This document shows positions 12,822-24,140 of a stretch of 64,000 bases of DNA, in pieces. The DNA lies in assembly GCF_040802235.1 (NCBI RefSeq), contig NC_133157.1, positions 24,569,501-24,633,500 of the forward strand, read 5' to 3'. The first letter of the stretch is position 1; each line of letters starts with the position of its first letter. The DNA comes from Manis javanica. Taxonomy: Eukaryota; Chordata; Mammalia; Pholidota; Manidae. The notes under the pieces are model-generated. The model saw only the letters and a program-made list of their open reading frames with translations. It was not told where the DNA came from and ran no database searches. The translations under genes were made by a program, and so were the position numbers.

Positions 12822-12958
12822 GCTAGGCCATCCATCCAGCTAGGCCATCCTTCCAAGCTAGGCCATCCTTCCAAGCTAGACCATCCATCCAGCTAGGCCA
12901 TCCTTCCAAGCTAGACCATCTATCCAGCTAGGCCATCCTTCCAAGCTAGGCCATCTTA
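12822..12958. repeat. 17-18 bp minisatellite
   Basis: About eight head-to-tail copies of AGCTAGGCCATCCTTCCA and the 17-bp variant AGCTAGGCCATCCATCC. The two forms alternate, and a third variant with AGCTAGACC recurs, which points to expansion by a higher-order unit of two repeats. Confidence 0.9.
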
Positions 12959-13052
12959 CATCTCAGGCCACAGAAAATAATGGCCACTAAACAGGACCTT
13001 CCTCAACTCCCTTCCCTTCTGCTTCCTAATTGGCCTGTATCTTCACCCATTG

Positions 13053-13440
13053 TTATGGAATGAATGCTTGTGTCCCCCAAAATTCACATGTTGAAGCTCT
13101 AATTTCCAGTGTGGTCAGTTGTATTTAGAGATAAGACATATAAGGAGGTGATTAAGGTTAAATGAGGTCATGAGGGTGGACCACTGACCCAATAGGATTA
13201 GTGTGTTTATAAGAAGAGACAACAGAGAGCTTGTTCTCTCTGCCCACACACACTGAGGAAAGGCCATGTGAGGGCATAGTGAGAAGCCAGCTGTCTAATC
13301 CAGAAAGAAAGCTCTCACCAATCTTTTACCAGTACCTTCTTTCTCTTAGGTCAGAACTGCATGCAGACAGGGCCTGGGGGATCAGGGTTGGTCTGGAAGA
13401 CTGTTGGGTGAGCTTGGAATTAGCACAGAGAGAGTAAGTT
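13053..13440 (+). mobile_element. ERVL-MaLR-type LTR, 3' diverged or truncated
   Basis: gttatggaatgaatgcttgt gtcccccaaaattcacatgttgaag is the LTR start; gaggtcatgagggtggacc, ataggattagtgtgtttata and agaagagacaacagagag follow in order. The usual 3' end is not recognisable. Confidence 0.7.
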
Positions 13441-13534
13441 AAATTGAATATTTAATGGCATCAAGATGTCTGATAAATTCATTGCATAATTCTGAGGGCC
13501 TGCCCTAAAGGTCCTGAGGCCTGTAAGCTACAAC

Positions 13535-14010
13535 TTCCTTTTCATGACAGACCACCACAAAACATAATGACTTGAAACCAGAAAACATACTGACTCAAAT
13601 AATTCTTCAAAATGGGCTGGGCTCAGCTGGGCAGTTCTACTAGTCTTACTGAAAGTCACTCATGTGGCTGTTTTTAGTTGAGGGTCACTTGGGGTTGGGC
13701 TCAGTTGTGATACTGGGATGGCTGCATCTTCTCTCTCTCCACATAATCTGAGGACCTCTCTCTCCATGTGGCTTTTCCATAGGGTTTCTCCAGCAGCATT
13801 GCCAGATCCTCACTTTTCCATAGGGTTTCTCCAGCGGCATTGCCAGATCCTCACACAGGGCTCAGAGCTCCTAAGCTCACAGAAGTTAGAAGCTGGTAGA
13901 TCGTAGGGCCTATGCCTAGAACAGGCACAGTGTCATTTTTCTGCAGTCTGTTAGTTGAAGCATGGTTCCAGGGAGAGATCTCAACAGAGCCACCACTGTT
14001 ACAGAATGCT
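13535..14010. repeat. Ancient interspersed repeat of unresolved class
   Basis: Contains gggctcagctgggcagttct and ggtcacttggggttgggctc, phrases I associate with a common old mammalian repeat whose class I cannot name safely. It includes a local tandem duplication listed next. Confidence 0.4.
13772..13853. repeat. 41-bp tandem duplication
   Basis: Two adjacent 41-bp copies (13772-13812 and 13813-13853) beginning cttttccatagggtttctcc differ at one base (cagcagc versus cagcggc). Confidence 0.95.
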
Positions 14011-14654
14011 AACTCTGTCTCTTTCAGTGACTTCACGTATCTTTTTCAGGAGAACACTCTTTTCCAAGTTTTTAGCTTTAAGTACTGACAGTCATGATCT
14101 TAGAGCTCTCACTCTTGCCATGGCTTTACCTACTGTGTCTGGGTTTCAGCACCAGCACAGACTAGAGCTCCTTTTTCAGTGGTTGAAAGGCTATAGGTAT
14201 TTGCCAAATAAGTCAGGATAAGATTTTGACTTGACCCGAGTATTTTCCATTCCACACACACATACCTCCACATTTCTAATATACCACGGGAACCTTCTGT
14301 CATTGCAGGTGGCAGCTAGGGCAGTCTAAGCTCATTGCCTCAAGGAAGGGAGGCCACAGCCAAGCAAGAGAGAACAAAGGCATCAATTCTCAATCTTGAG
14401 TTTCAAGAGTCTTTTCAAAGTCTCAGCAAAGAAAAAAGGTTAATAGAAAAGGTTTTTGAGTTTCAGAAGCTTGGCTTTTCTTGGGCCAAAAGCCATATAC
14501 TATGCTATGCTATTTACAATAGACCTGGGGGGATTGTGTGATGATACAAAATAAAAATATACAAATACAATTATACAAACTATGAAGAAATACATAAAAA
14601 TTTAAAATATAAAAATACACTAAAAGTATTTTTTAAATGAATGGTCTATTTTCT

Positions 14655-15233
14655 TTTTTCTTCATTTTTTCTTTTTTATTTTTTTTTTTATGTTGGTATC
14701 GTTAACCTACAATTACATGAGCAACATTATGGTTCCTAGACTTCCCCCATCATCAAGTCCCCACCACATAACCCCATTACAGTCACTGTCCATCAGCATA
14801 GTAAGATGCTATAGAATCACTACTTGTCTTCTCTGTGCTATACTGACTGCCCTCCCCGTGCCCCACCCCCACATTATGTCTGCTAATCGTAATGCCCCCT
14901 TTCCCCCCTTGTCCGTCCCTTCCCACCCATCCTCCCCAGTCCCTTTCCCTTTGGTAACTGTTAGTCTATTCTTGGGTTCTGTGATTCTGCTGCTGTTTTG
15001 TTCCTTCAATTTTTTCTTTGTTCTTATACTCCACAGATGAGTGAAATCATTTGATACTTGTCTTTTTCCTCCTGGCTTATTTCCCTGAGCATAATACCCT
15101 CTAGCTCCATCCATGTTGTTGCAAGTGGTAGGATTTGTTTTCTTCTTATAGCTGAATAATATTCCATTGTGTATATGTACCACATCTTCTTTATCCATTC
15201 ATCTACTGATGGACACTTAGGTTACTTCCAATG
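14655..15233 (-). mobile_element. 5'-truncated L1 3' end, lineage-specific
   Basis: The plus strand starts with a T-rich tract (14655-14692), the reversed poly(A) tail. Reversed L1 3' sequence follows, including ataatattccattgtgtata and catctactgatggacactta at its truncated 5' end. Flanking direct repeats aatggtctattttct (14640-14654) and attggtctatttct (15234-15247) are the target-site duplication. The copy is only slightly decayed, so it is far younger than the other repeats here. Confidence 0.9.
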
Positions 15234-17029
15234 ATTGGTCTATTTCTGTAGAGTCTGTAGAGATTCCAGGGGTAGGAAGGGCGGGGGTCATGGGAGAAGT
15301 AAGGGAGTCACATGGGTATTGAAGGGATGCTGAACATGGCTAAGCTTAGTAAATATTTCAGGGTGGGTTTTTTGCATGTAGACTCTGAGATAAAGTTCCA
15401 GGTACAAAATGCTGATTAGGAATTAACACCTAAGAATGGAAGGTAAAGAAAGCAAGATCAGGCAGAGGGAGAAATTGAAGTGGGACGCAAGCCTTACAAA
15501 GCCTTGGCCTGTGGGAAACTCTGGAGTGAAGGTTATTCACTAAGGTTGTTCTGTTGGACAGAGTGGCTGGACCTTTATGCTCTCCACCTTGGTCATCAAT
15601 ACAAGCTGCTCTGGGAAGGGCTTTGTCTTGGGCAAAGTGGCTTTCTGCACCTGGGAGTTGCTGATAGCTGGAGACTGGCTGCCCACTGCACTTACTCTGC
15701 AGCTAGGCAGTAAGTCTTTCCATGAAAAGGGAGGGATCTGGGCAGCCTAGCATCTCCATTTCTACCACACTAATTCTCTCTTCTGAGCTTAATCCCAGAC
15801 CAGAGGATGAAAGAACATTTGGATAGGTGTTAGGTTTGGAAAACCTGCAGAAAAGACCTGTGCAGAACCCCCAAGTGCGACCCAGGAGAGGCAGCATGGT
15901 GGTCGGGGAGGAACAGCAGCAAGACACACAGAGAGCCCGAGATAGCTCCTTCTGTTTTGCGTGACCTCAGACTGCCATGGAAGACTGAAAGTTCCCTGTG
16001 ACACCCAAGATACAAGAAAAGGAGTTCAGCGGGAAGAAATTGAAGGTAGAAGGTTTAGACAAAGAAGGGGAGAAAGAAGAACCCAAAGGCTGATAAACAG
16101 TCAGACATAGACTTCTTAGACCAGTTGATGTCTGGAGTTGATAGTGGCGCAAGGGACAGACATCATCTGTCCAAGGACCACAAAAAAGAAAGTTCTAGCA
16201 AGGACAGATGACAGCTGTAAACCAGATCCTCTTCCCATTTTTCTGTTTGGGGCTAGGATTCTATAAAGCCCCTTCTCATCCCACTACCTCCATCTGCTTA
16301 GATAAATCTGAGGTCATGAGCACAAGAGGGGTGGGAAAAATCAAATGGACTTTTCTTGGGCCAAAGCCACATGCTATGCTATTTTAAACTTGAGTTTAAA
16401 CTTGAGGTAACAGAGAAAACCCCTAAGTGATTGAGTTTATTTAGATTCAAATAGATTTTTTCTGCCACTAGACATGTGAGTTCCAGATAGATACTTAGTT
16501 TAAGTATGAGAAAAAATATTTTAAAAGTTTAATTTTTTTAGTCACTTGTGCCATAGATTGATAATTCATACTGCTATATAGACATGAAATGATCAAAGAG
16601 GTAATCATTGCTTCAGTCAGGGGAAGAGACAGAAATGTAAACCAAGGAAAAGATCCAAGCTTGCTCTTGGCCAAGCAGGTGGTGTAACTGGCTATCTGAA
16701 AACCTAGACACCCAAACCCTGCTGGTACAGTTGGTGGATGATTTCGGTAAATCTCCGTGGGTATATACACATATATAAATAAGACCTTAATTTATTTATT
16801 TATATTTATGCAGTCTTACCTTTAGTTATCAGGCTTAAGGAAATAACCAGGTATCATTCTGACCCTGGCACAGAGAATAGAGAAAGCCAGCAAATCAGTT
16901 ACAGGGTTGGTTTTACATTATCCCAAGCAGCAAATACTGGCCTCTTGCACTTGGGTAATGGCAGTAGAGAGGTGTAGGAAACTGGATGTTTTTGGAATAG
17001 AATTAAGATGTACTGATGCACTGTATGTG

Positions 17030-17345
17030 TATGAAGGTGAGGATATGACCCCTAATTTTTGGCTTAGGCAACTGGGTGGCTAGTGGTGGTGTTTACTACC
17101 ATGGGGAAGATTAGAGGAGGAAACAGTTATGCTGGGAAAGGGTAGAAGGCAAGAGACTTATTGTGGCCATATTGCGTTTGTGATGTCTGTTTAACACTTA
17201 GTCTGGAACTAGGTGGAGAAAATGGGGCTGGAGATAATTTGAGAATCATGAGCATAAACACAGCATTTAGAGCCACAGGACCGGATTAGCTCATTTGCTG
17301 AGTTCCTGATGTAGAGTGAATCAAATAGATGATAGGACCAAGTAT
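17030..17345 (-). mobile_element. L2 reverse-transcriptase region, antisense
   Basis: taatttttggcttaggcaac tgggtggctagtggtgg, accatggggaagattagagg, ggagataatttgagaatcat and gagcataaacacagcattt follow the order of reversed L2 ORF2. Confidence 0.7.
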
Positions 17346-17994
17346 ATGATAAGATCATTACAGTTTTTTATTTTCTTTTTCATTGTTTTCTATATTTCTC
17401 AAGATGTTCATGAAGAAAATATATCACTTTTATACTCAGAAAACAAGGAAAGCCATAATGAATCGGCTGCTGCCACTCAGAAACATACTGACACAACTTC
17501 CCTGGCTCCATTTCTCAGAAAAAGCATTTTGCCAAGGTTGCAACTGAAAAATATTAATGCGCTTATTTAGTTGGGAATCTTAGAGACAGTGTTTGCATGA
17601 AAATCAACATCCCCACCTCTTCTGCGCTGCAAATGAGCCACTCATACCCTCGCACTCTCACCTAACCTGCATCTCGCTGATGATTGAACCTGTGCCTAAT
17701 TATGTGTTGCTCCTTGAGTTCTGGAGTGTGTAATAGCAATGTTTATTTGCCAAGGCTGACAGTGATGACTACTCATTTCCCTCTTCATGTTTTTTTTCCC
17801 CCTTTTTTAAGTGAGAGAGTAACCTGGCTGTCATGTGACTTACACAGCAAGTTGATGGGGTTGCCCCCTGGTTGGTGAGAGCTGGGCCCAGGCATCCCAT
17901 TTATTGTCAGAAGCCCTAGAGGGAGGGAGTTTCTGTAAGTCATCTGGGATGGCTTTCAGGCTGTGGGAAAAGGGCCTCTTGGCCTGAACATATA

Positions 17995-18075
17995 GTCATT
18001 CAACTAACATTCACTATGTCCCTTCAGTGCTCTTGGACCTACTCCGAGCAGAGACAGTGCAACCCCGTGAAGGTT
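17995..18075 (-). mobile_element. Short L2 3' fragment, antisense
   Basis: tcattcaactaacattcact atgtcc and a following gagacagtgcaacccc resemble reversed L2. Confidence 0.45.
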
Positions 18076-18199
18076 CTCAAGGAACGCTAACTCGAGTGAC
18101 GCCATTTGAGTTTAGTTTGTTCAGGTCATGATGAGGGACGTGTGGGGTGATATGGAAGCACATAACCTAGGGAGTATGGTTCAGGGTCAAGGCTACCTG

Positions 18200-18332
18200 G
18201 GAAGGATAATAATAGCTAATATTTATCAAACTGACAGGCACAGTTCTTTGTGCTTTACATAGATTTAACTCATCTGTTTATTCTATCCAACAACATGTGA
18301 AGTAGGTACTGAATCATGCGCATTTTATGGCA
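18200..18332 (-). repeat. MIR SINE, antisense
   Basis: taatagctaatatttatcaa, ttctttgtgctttacataga and gtgaagtaggtactgaatca are reversed MIR. Confidence 0.7.
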
Positions 18333-19599
18333 TCCACAAGAGGCACCTGGAGTGAGGCAGTGGCTGATCAGGCTTGGGGACCTACTGAGTGGAGAGGAGC
18401 CAGAGTGAGGGAAGCGGCAGGGCCGGTGCCCTGGTTTCTCAGGTGCCTGGGTGAGTGGTGGTGTTTCGCTGAGTCTGGGAGCTCTAGGGAAGGAGCAGGC
18501 CTGGTGTGGCCAGAAGGCACATGGGGTTTGCTCTTAGAGGTGCCTTGGGTCTGGGTCTCTGGGGAAGAGGAGAAAAATGAAACCCGAGGGAACCAACAGA
18601 AAGACAGCATGTATGTGCGTGGGGACCTGAATCTGAGAACAAACTAGCCAGCACCCGACTTCTCTTGATCTGCCTCATGCCCACAATCTGAATTTTGAGC
18701 ATTTTCCAGCATATGTAAGGGGAAGGTGAACTTGAAATTTTTCTTACAAGCAAGGGATGGTAAGTAGAAATTAATTGGATAGCCCTTGTTATTAGTGTTT
18801 TAATATGTGTTAAATGTCACTGACATTTTGTGTCTTTTCTTGACTCTATTTTAGGAAAAATTAAAAATGTATATTCATAAGACTTTTCATAGGTTTACTG
18901 CTAATATCACCCTTCCTTCCCCTCAGTTCTCTCTGTAAGGCCTTAATTTCCCCAAACCCAGATTCTCCTACTTTGGCAATTTTCAGCAGCCCATTTTTTG
19001 AAGTAGGGGAGGCAGCGCTCTTTTTATGAACACTCTATGTCACCAATAAGGAAAAGAAGACTTAGAATAGGTAAATGATTTTCCTGTGGTCCCTGTCCTT
19101 AGTGGAGCTGGCGTTCTACCTATAATACCATCTCACCACCTCCCTGAGAAGTGGGTTGGGTTGATCAATAGCACACAGTCTTGGGAAGAAGGGCTATCAT
19201 TCTTAGTCATCTCCAAGGAGAGATTTCCAGTTCTTGACAGTGATTGAGCACTGAAGGCGCTGGGTCATAAGAGAAGAGCAATAGGTTAGCTCAGGAAATG
19301 GTCTGAGAGAAGGAGATATGGACACTGCCTGCAACCCTCAGAATGCTTCCCCTTGGCTGGAGAAGTGTACCATCACCCTTTCTGAGCAAGGGGTCTGCTG
19401 AAGAGGAGAAGCCCCGGATTGGAAAGGATCCGGTGTGCCTAGCCCAGTCAAAGGCTCCTGAAGCCGAGGGCATGCCAGTGCAAGGAGAGCCACCCCAAGA
19501 GCCTCCGAGCCTCCTGCTCTGTGGGTGGAGTTCCCACTGGGACAGCCGAGAACACCAGGCCATGCTTTCATTTGTATGTTATCATTCACCAAATAATTA

Positions 19600-20110
19600 G
19601 TCAGCACCTATACAAAGGGTGATACCTGTTGTCTGGCCAACATCTAGCTCCTCTTCCCTCCTTCTTAATTCAACCCAGATTTTCTCCCCATTCCATTCCT
19701 ATTCCAGATGGAAATCATGGTTAGTCTAAGTCGGTGATGGCGACCACCTGGCAGAGATCTGGGGCTGTACATGTAGGCCAGACTAAGCTGATCCAATCAG
19801 ATTACAAGGAAGGCTTTCTAGACTGTGCTTAGGAGAGAGCTTTCCCGCTCTTCTCTTCAGGATGTGAGCAATAAAGTATGTAGCACTGAGGGCCGTGCTG
19901 TGACCCCAAGGGGGACCAGCTTTAAGGTGGAGCAGACATCAGTGGCGGCCAGAGCAGAGTCAGAATGAAACCTTTGATGGCATCATTGAACCACTGATCC
20001 TGTTTCCCATTGTATAGCTGGACTTTTGATTTTGTGAAATTATACATTTCTTCATTGTTTAAGCCGCTTTGAGTTGGGATTTTCTATGACTTGCAACACA
20101 AAGCCACCTA
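19600..20110 (+). mobile_element. Probable ancient LTR fragment
   Basis: The order gctgatccaatcagattaca, aggatgtgagcaataaagta, tcattgtttaagccgctttg agttggg, then tgacttgcaacacaaag is typical of an old LTR 3' half. The family is not resolved. Confidence 0.45.
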
Positions 20111-20124
20111 ACGGATTCAACCTC

Positions 20125-20400
20125 CTGTGCCAGGCACAGTGCCAGGCCCTGGGAGCTCAGTCAGTGAGGCAGTCTTCACTCAGCGTGGAGGGAGAGGGGC
20201 TCGCAAGCAAGCGGAACATTTCAATTCTGAGTGTGCAGAGATATCAGTACGCCCAGAAGTCTATGGGAACAACTGGGAGTAAAGCCCCACCTTATCTTGG
20301 CGACCAGAGAGTGCTTCCCAGAGGATGTGGTATGTCAGCCCAGAACTGAAGGATGAATGGGAATTTGCTGGAGGAAGGAGACGTGCTTTAAGCCTGAGAG
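20125..20400 (-). mobile_element. L2 3' end, antisense
   Basis: gtgccaggcacagtgccagg ccctgggagctcagtcagtg, later cccagaggatgtggtatgtc and ctgaaggatgaatggg. Confidence 0.65.
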
Positions 20401-20559
20401 AGAGAGGCTCAGATTTAAATTTCAGGATGTTCCCTCCAGCAGGCTATGAAGTAGGGACTGTTTTGTCCCCAAAAATCTTGGATATTGGTTCACTGGAGAC
20501 TTAGGGCCAAACGACTGAGTGTATTTGGACAATAAACCTGAAGAGTGAGAAAAGCCTGT

Positions 20560-20670
20560 TCTCTATTCATATATATGTATGAGGATTAAATAAAACAATG
20601 CATGTAAAAGCATTTAGCATAGTACCTGTCTGATAGTCTGTCCTCAATTGATACTTATCTCCATCTAATC
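20560..20670 (+). repeat. MIR SINE 3' portion
   Basis: gaggattaaataaaacaatg catgtaaaagcatttagcat agtacctg is the MIR 3' half. Confidence 0.6.
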
Positions 20671-21414
20671 ATCTTCCTTCTGTAGTTGTTTTGAATTCCT
20701 TAGTGACATGAACCCTTTGTTGCCAGGGGCTCTCAAAGTGTGATAGAGAAGCCAATCAGGATTGCCCAGCATCTTGAGCCAATTAAGGTCGCCCAGCATC
20801 TTTGCCAGGTTCATAAGCAAGAGTCCTGGAAGTGCTTAGCTTACACCAGGACAGTGTCTGTATTTCTGTGTCTGGCCAGACTAACTGATTTAAGATAATT
20901 AATAGAAACCAGACATCTCCTCATGCCACTTCCACCTATGCTGCATGGCCCTCTGTCGTGTGGGTTCTGGAAAGCTCGTTCCTGGCAGCGGCAAGTAGGA
21001 GGCAGTGAGATCCAGAGCGAATGGCAGGAACTTTGCAACATCCTCTGAATACCTGCACAGAAACATTACACAGAGCAACACTTTTGTTTCTAAGACTTGA
21101 AGAGAATTGCATCTAGAAAAGAAAAAGATTCATCTATAAGAGTGGCACCTACCTCCCTGCTGCCAAAGTTTTTGAGGCTGGGAGCAGCAACTTGATGCAG
21201 GTGAGCTACTGGTGAAATCAAGGTCCTCTCGGGCCACACCTCCATTCAGAAACTGGCCCTGATGTTCTCCTGCCTCACCTCTTGGTCAGTCAGGTCACAG
21301 GTGCTTCTTGGGCCCCCCTACAATGGGGCTAGGTGTGCTCAGAGGTGCAGGAATGAAATGGGAAGCCTGAGAGGGCCCCTGCCCCCAAGAAACATGCATT
21401 TCATACTCTGCAGA

Positions 21415-21560
21415 CCTCCTACGGCTCACATTCTGCCTTATCTCATGGCATTTTCACACAGTAATGCATTATTCTCCATTGTATGAAGACCAAGGCATAG
21501 AAGAGCTACAGTCCTGCCCAAGTTTTCAAAGCAACAAAGAAGAGGACCTGGCACTCACCC
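21415..21560 (-). repeat. MIR SINE, antisense
   Basis: tgcattattctccattgtat gaagaccaaggc and gcccaagttttcaaagcaac; diverged. Confidence 0.5.
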
Positions 21561-21699
21561 CCAGATGTTTGACCATAGAGCCCATACTGTGAGCTAAATA
21601 TCTCCTGGTGCTACATGTTTTGTGTGAAGAAGCCTCACTTTTCACATTTCTGCAGGGCCCAGCAAGAGAAAAATCAGTAGATGTAGCATCAGTGGCCAC

Positions 21700-21840
21700 A
21701 TGTCCAGTGTCTATCACGGGCCAAACACGTCCTGTTCTCTATTTTCATCTTAAGCCACTTTGAAAGACCTCACTGTGCCTTCTCTACAGATGGGGAAACA
21801 AAGTTTCCAAGTCATTGAAGAGTTAACCACAGTGATGAGG
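21700..21840 (-). repeat. MIR-like SINE, antisense
   Basis: gtgtctatcacgggccaaac and ctctacagatggggaaacaa agtttcc. Confidence 0.5.
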
Positions 21841-21864
21841 ATGATGATGGAGTATCAGTTGGGC

Positions 21865-22080
21865 ACAGACTATAGGGAGGAGCTGTATAAAATGCCTTAC
21901 GGATGCACATGTGTAATCCTTGTAACATGTATGTGACTAGATATATCTTCCTCCAGCCACACAGTGGAGGAACGGAGGTGCAGGGAGGTTAAGTTAGTTG
22001 CCCAAAGTCACACAGTTAGTGGAAGAGTTGGGATTTGAACTCAAGTAGCCTGGCTGCAGATTCGATTCTTAGCCAGCTGT
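21865..22080 (-). repeat. MIR SINE, antisense, well preserved
   Basis: ggaggttaagttagttgccc aaagtcacacagttagtgga and gggatttgaactcaagtagc include the tRNA-derived B-box-like end. This is a SINE, not a tRNA gene. Confidence 0.8.
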
Positions 22081-23929
22081 GCTGTATTTATCTACCATCT
22101 ACAGTCATGAATGAAATGAAAAATTCAGTCATGTTAATGAAATTTCACATTCGGTGCCCTTCCTCCTGCCCCACGATGCTCAAGCATGTTGGCATCTGGA
22201 TTAGCATCAGGAAACCCACAGGGGTAGAGCCTCTGAAGCAAATCTGAAAAGGCAGTGGGTTACTGTGGACCGAGACCCGCACAGTCTGGATGAGGTTATC
22301 TTCCTCTATTTGCCCTTTGACGACTCTTCCTTCCTCTTCTGGCCTCAGTGGCTGCTCCATAAGCAACATTTCAACTTCCGAAACGCCCAGCGGCCTTTAG
22401 GCTGGTGCTTTGTCAGAAGGACGCACAGAGGCAGGGCTTCCCAGCTGGACAGGCCACTGGGAGCGAGGGTCCCAGGGAGACGTGGATGGGCCCAGGCCTG
22501 TAGCTGCGGTCTTGCAAACAGCCCCCTGGAGGCGGTCTTGCAGCTTCGGGGAAAGGTCAGAATTTCAATCTTGTGTTTTCACACATCTTAAATGGATTTC
22601 AGCGGCACTGGCGCTGCCCCTGCCTCTCTTTCTAAACAATGTGGTTAAGCTGCTGTAGCATTGCTAGAGGCGGCATTCCTCCCACATTGTGATGTGGTTT
22701 TTGGAAGTCATGCATGCAGTTAGCTAAACCAAACTAAGCTGTTTCGTTAATGGGAGCAAACTCAAGAGAGAAATTGTGAATAGAAACAAGGCAAGTTTGC
22801 TTTTCACTCCTAATTCAAAAGGCCAGATAATTAAGTAGGCGGAGGAAGTATCCTTTCTGAGTCGTGAGCTGACTCTCTCCACTTCCTTTCTTTATTAGGT
22901 GGTGGTGGTGCATGTGGAAGGGTGACCGTGGCAGGGAAGTCCTAGCAAAGGTCTGTTACCCTGCACGCTCTGCGCAAGCTTACTCTGTTGTATGGCAACA
23001 CAGTAACTGTTTTAGTTTTCAGTTCTGTTCAGCTTCCCCACCTTCCACCAAGGTCTCTTCTGTATGGCCGCAGCTCCAAGTCTTAGCTTCTCTTCCGCCT
23101 CATCCCCCACCGCTCACTTTGGATCCCACCTCAAAGACAAGGTTTCTCAGCATGAGCTCAGCCCCCCTGCAGCTCCCACCTACAGATGCACCCCACAACA
23201 CCTTCCCTCTCTTACTTCCCCCCTCAGGTTAAAGAGTCGCTCGTCATCTGCCAAGCCAACTGCTCTAGGGAGTCCTGGATCCCAGGCTGAGTTCGCTTGT
23301 CAGTTACCCTGCTACTGACACCACTCCTTCCCGCCAGCCAGCGTAATAAACGTGACCAACTCACTCCTATTCCAAAATAGTCTTCCTGCAACCCTGCTTC
23401 CTGAGCTACCACCTCCATCCTTGCCTGATTGCTTTGGCCAGTATGCGTCTTGACAGTCACGGACCCTGTCACAGCTACACACCTTCACAGTCTTCGCCCC
23501 CAATGCTGGCTTCTGCAACCCCTGCTCCACCGCCCGCCACCTCTGATGTCTAGTTTTCAGGCCCAGTGGCCTTCCCGATCCATTTCCTGTTCACCCTGGG
23601 CGAGGGAGGAGAGGGGATGGCCGAAGTGACCTCTTGAGGGGGGAGTGCTGTTGCTCAGTTCTTTGATGCTTTTTCAGGGACAGCCTAGAGTTTCAGACAA
23701 AGACATTTTTTCTTCTACCAAACTGCATATTTTTACTTATTTAAAAAAGCAATCTCAAGCTCCGAAAAAAAATTTAACATTGATGCCAAATCAGATGAGA
23801 ACTAACACTTGGTATCAACAGGAATATATTTGAATTTAAAAAGGCTAGCTGCATCTGACAGCAATGTGTCTCAGCTACTTAAAGTCTGAGTTGGAGTTGG
23901 GGGTGGGGAAGAGAAGCATCTTCAACAAA

Positions 23930-24140
23930 CGTTTATTAAGACAGAGGACAGGTGATAAGTAGGGTGACCATCTGTATCATGGGACATGTAGGGAGTCAGG
24001 GAAGGCTTCATAGCAGAAGTTACACTTAGACTGAGTCTTAACGGGCAGGTAATTCTGGTAAAGAAAAGCAGTTCATCACCGAAGGCAGAGGGAGCAGCAT
24101 GTGCAGGGCAGGGCATTCGTAAAATAACTGACATTTCAGG
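23930..24140 (-). mobile_element. L2 fragment, antisense
   Basis: tcaacaaacgtttattaaga, gggagtcagggaaggcttca, tagcagaagttacacttaga and gtgcagggcagggcattcg. Confidence 0.65.

Noticed and set aside
12822-12958. Regularly spaced short repeats resembling a CRISPR array
   Set aside because: Units are head to tail without unique spacers, in a mammalian genome: a minisatellite.
14809-15198. Paired plus and minus open frames of 116-129 codons
   Set aside because: Both are shadows of the L1 3' end.
21990-22070. tRNA-like B-box sequence (ggatttgaactcaag) and similar motifs at other MIR ends
   Set aside because: They are the tRNA-derived heads of MIR SINEs; no cloverleaf could be formed.
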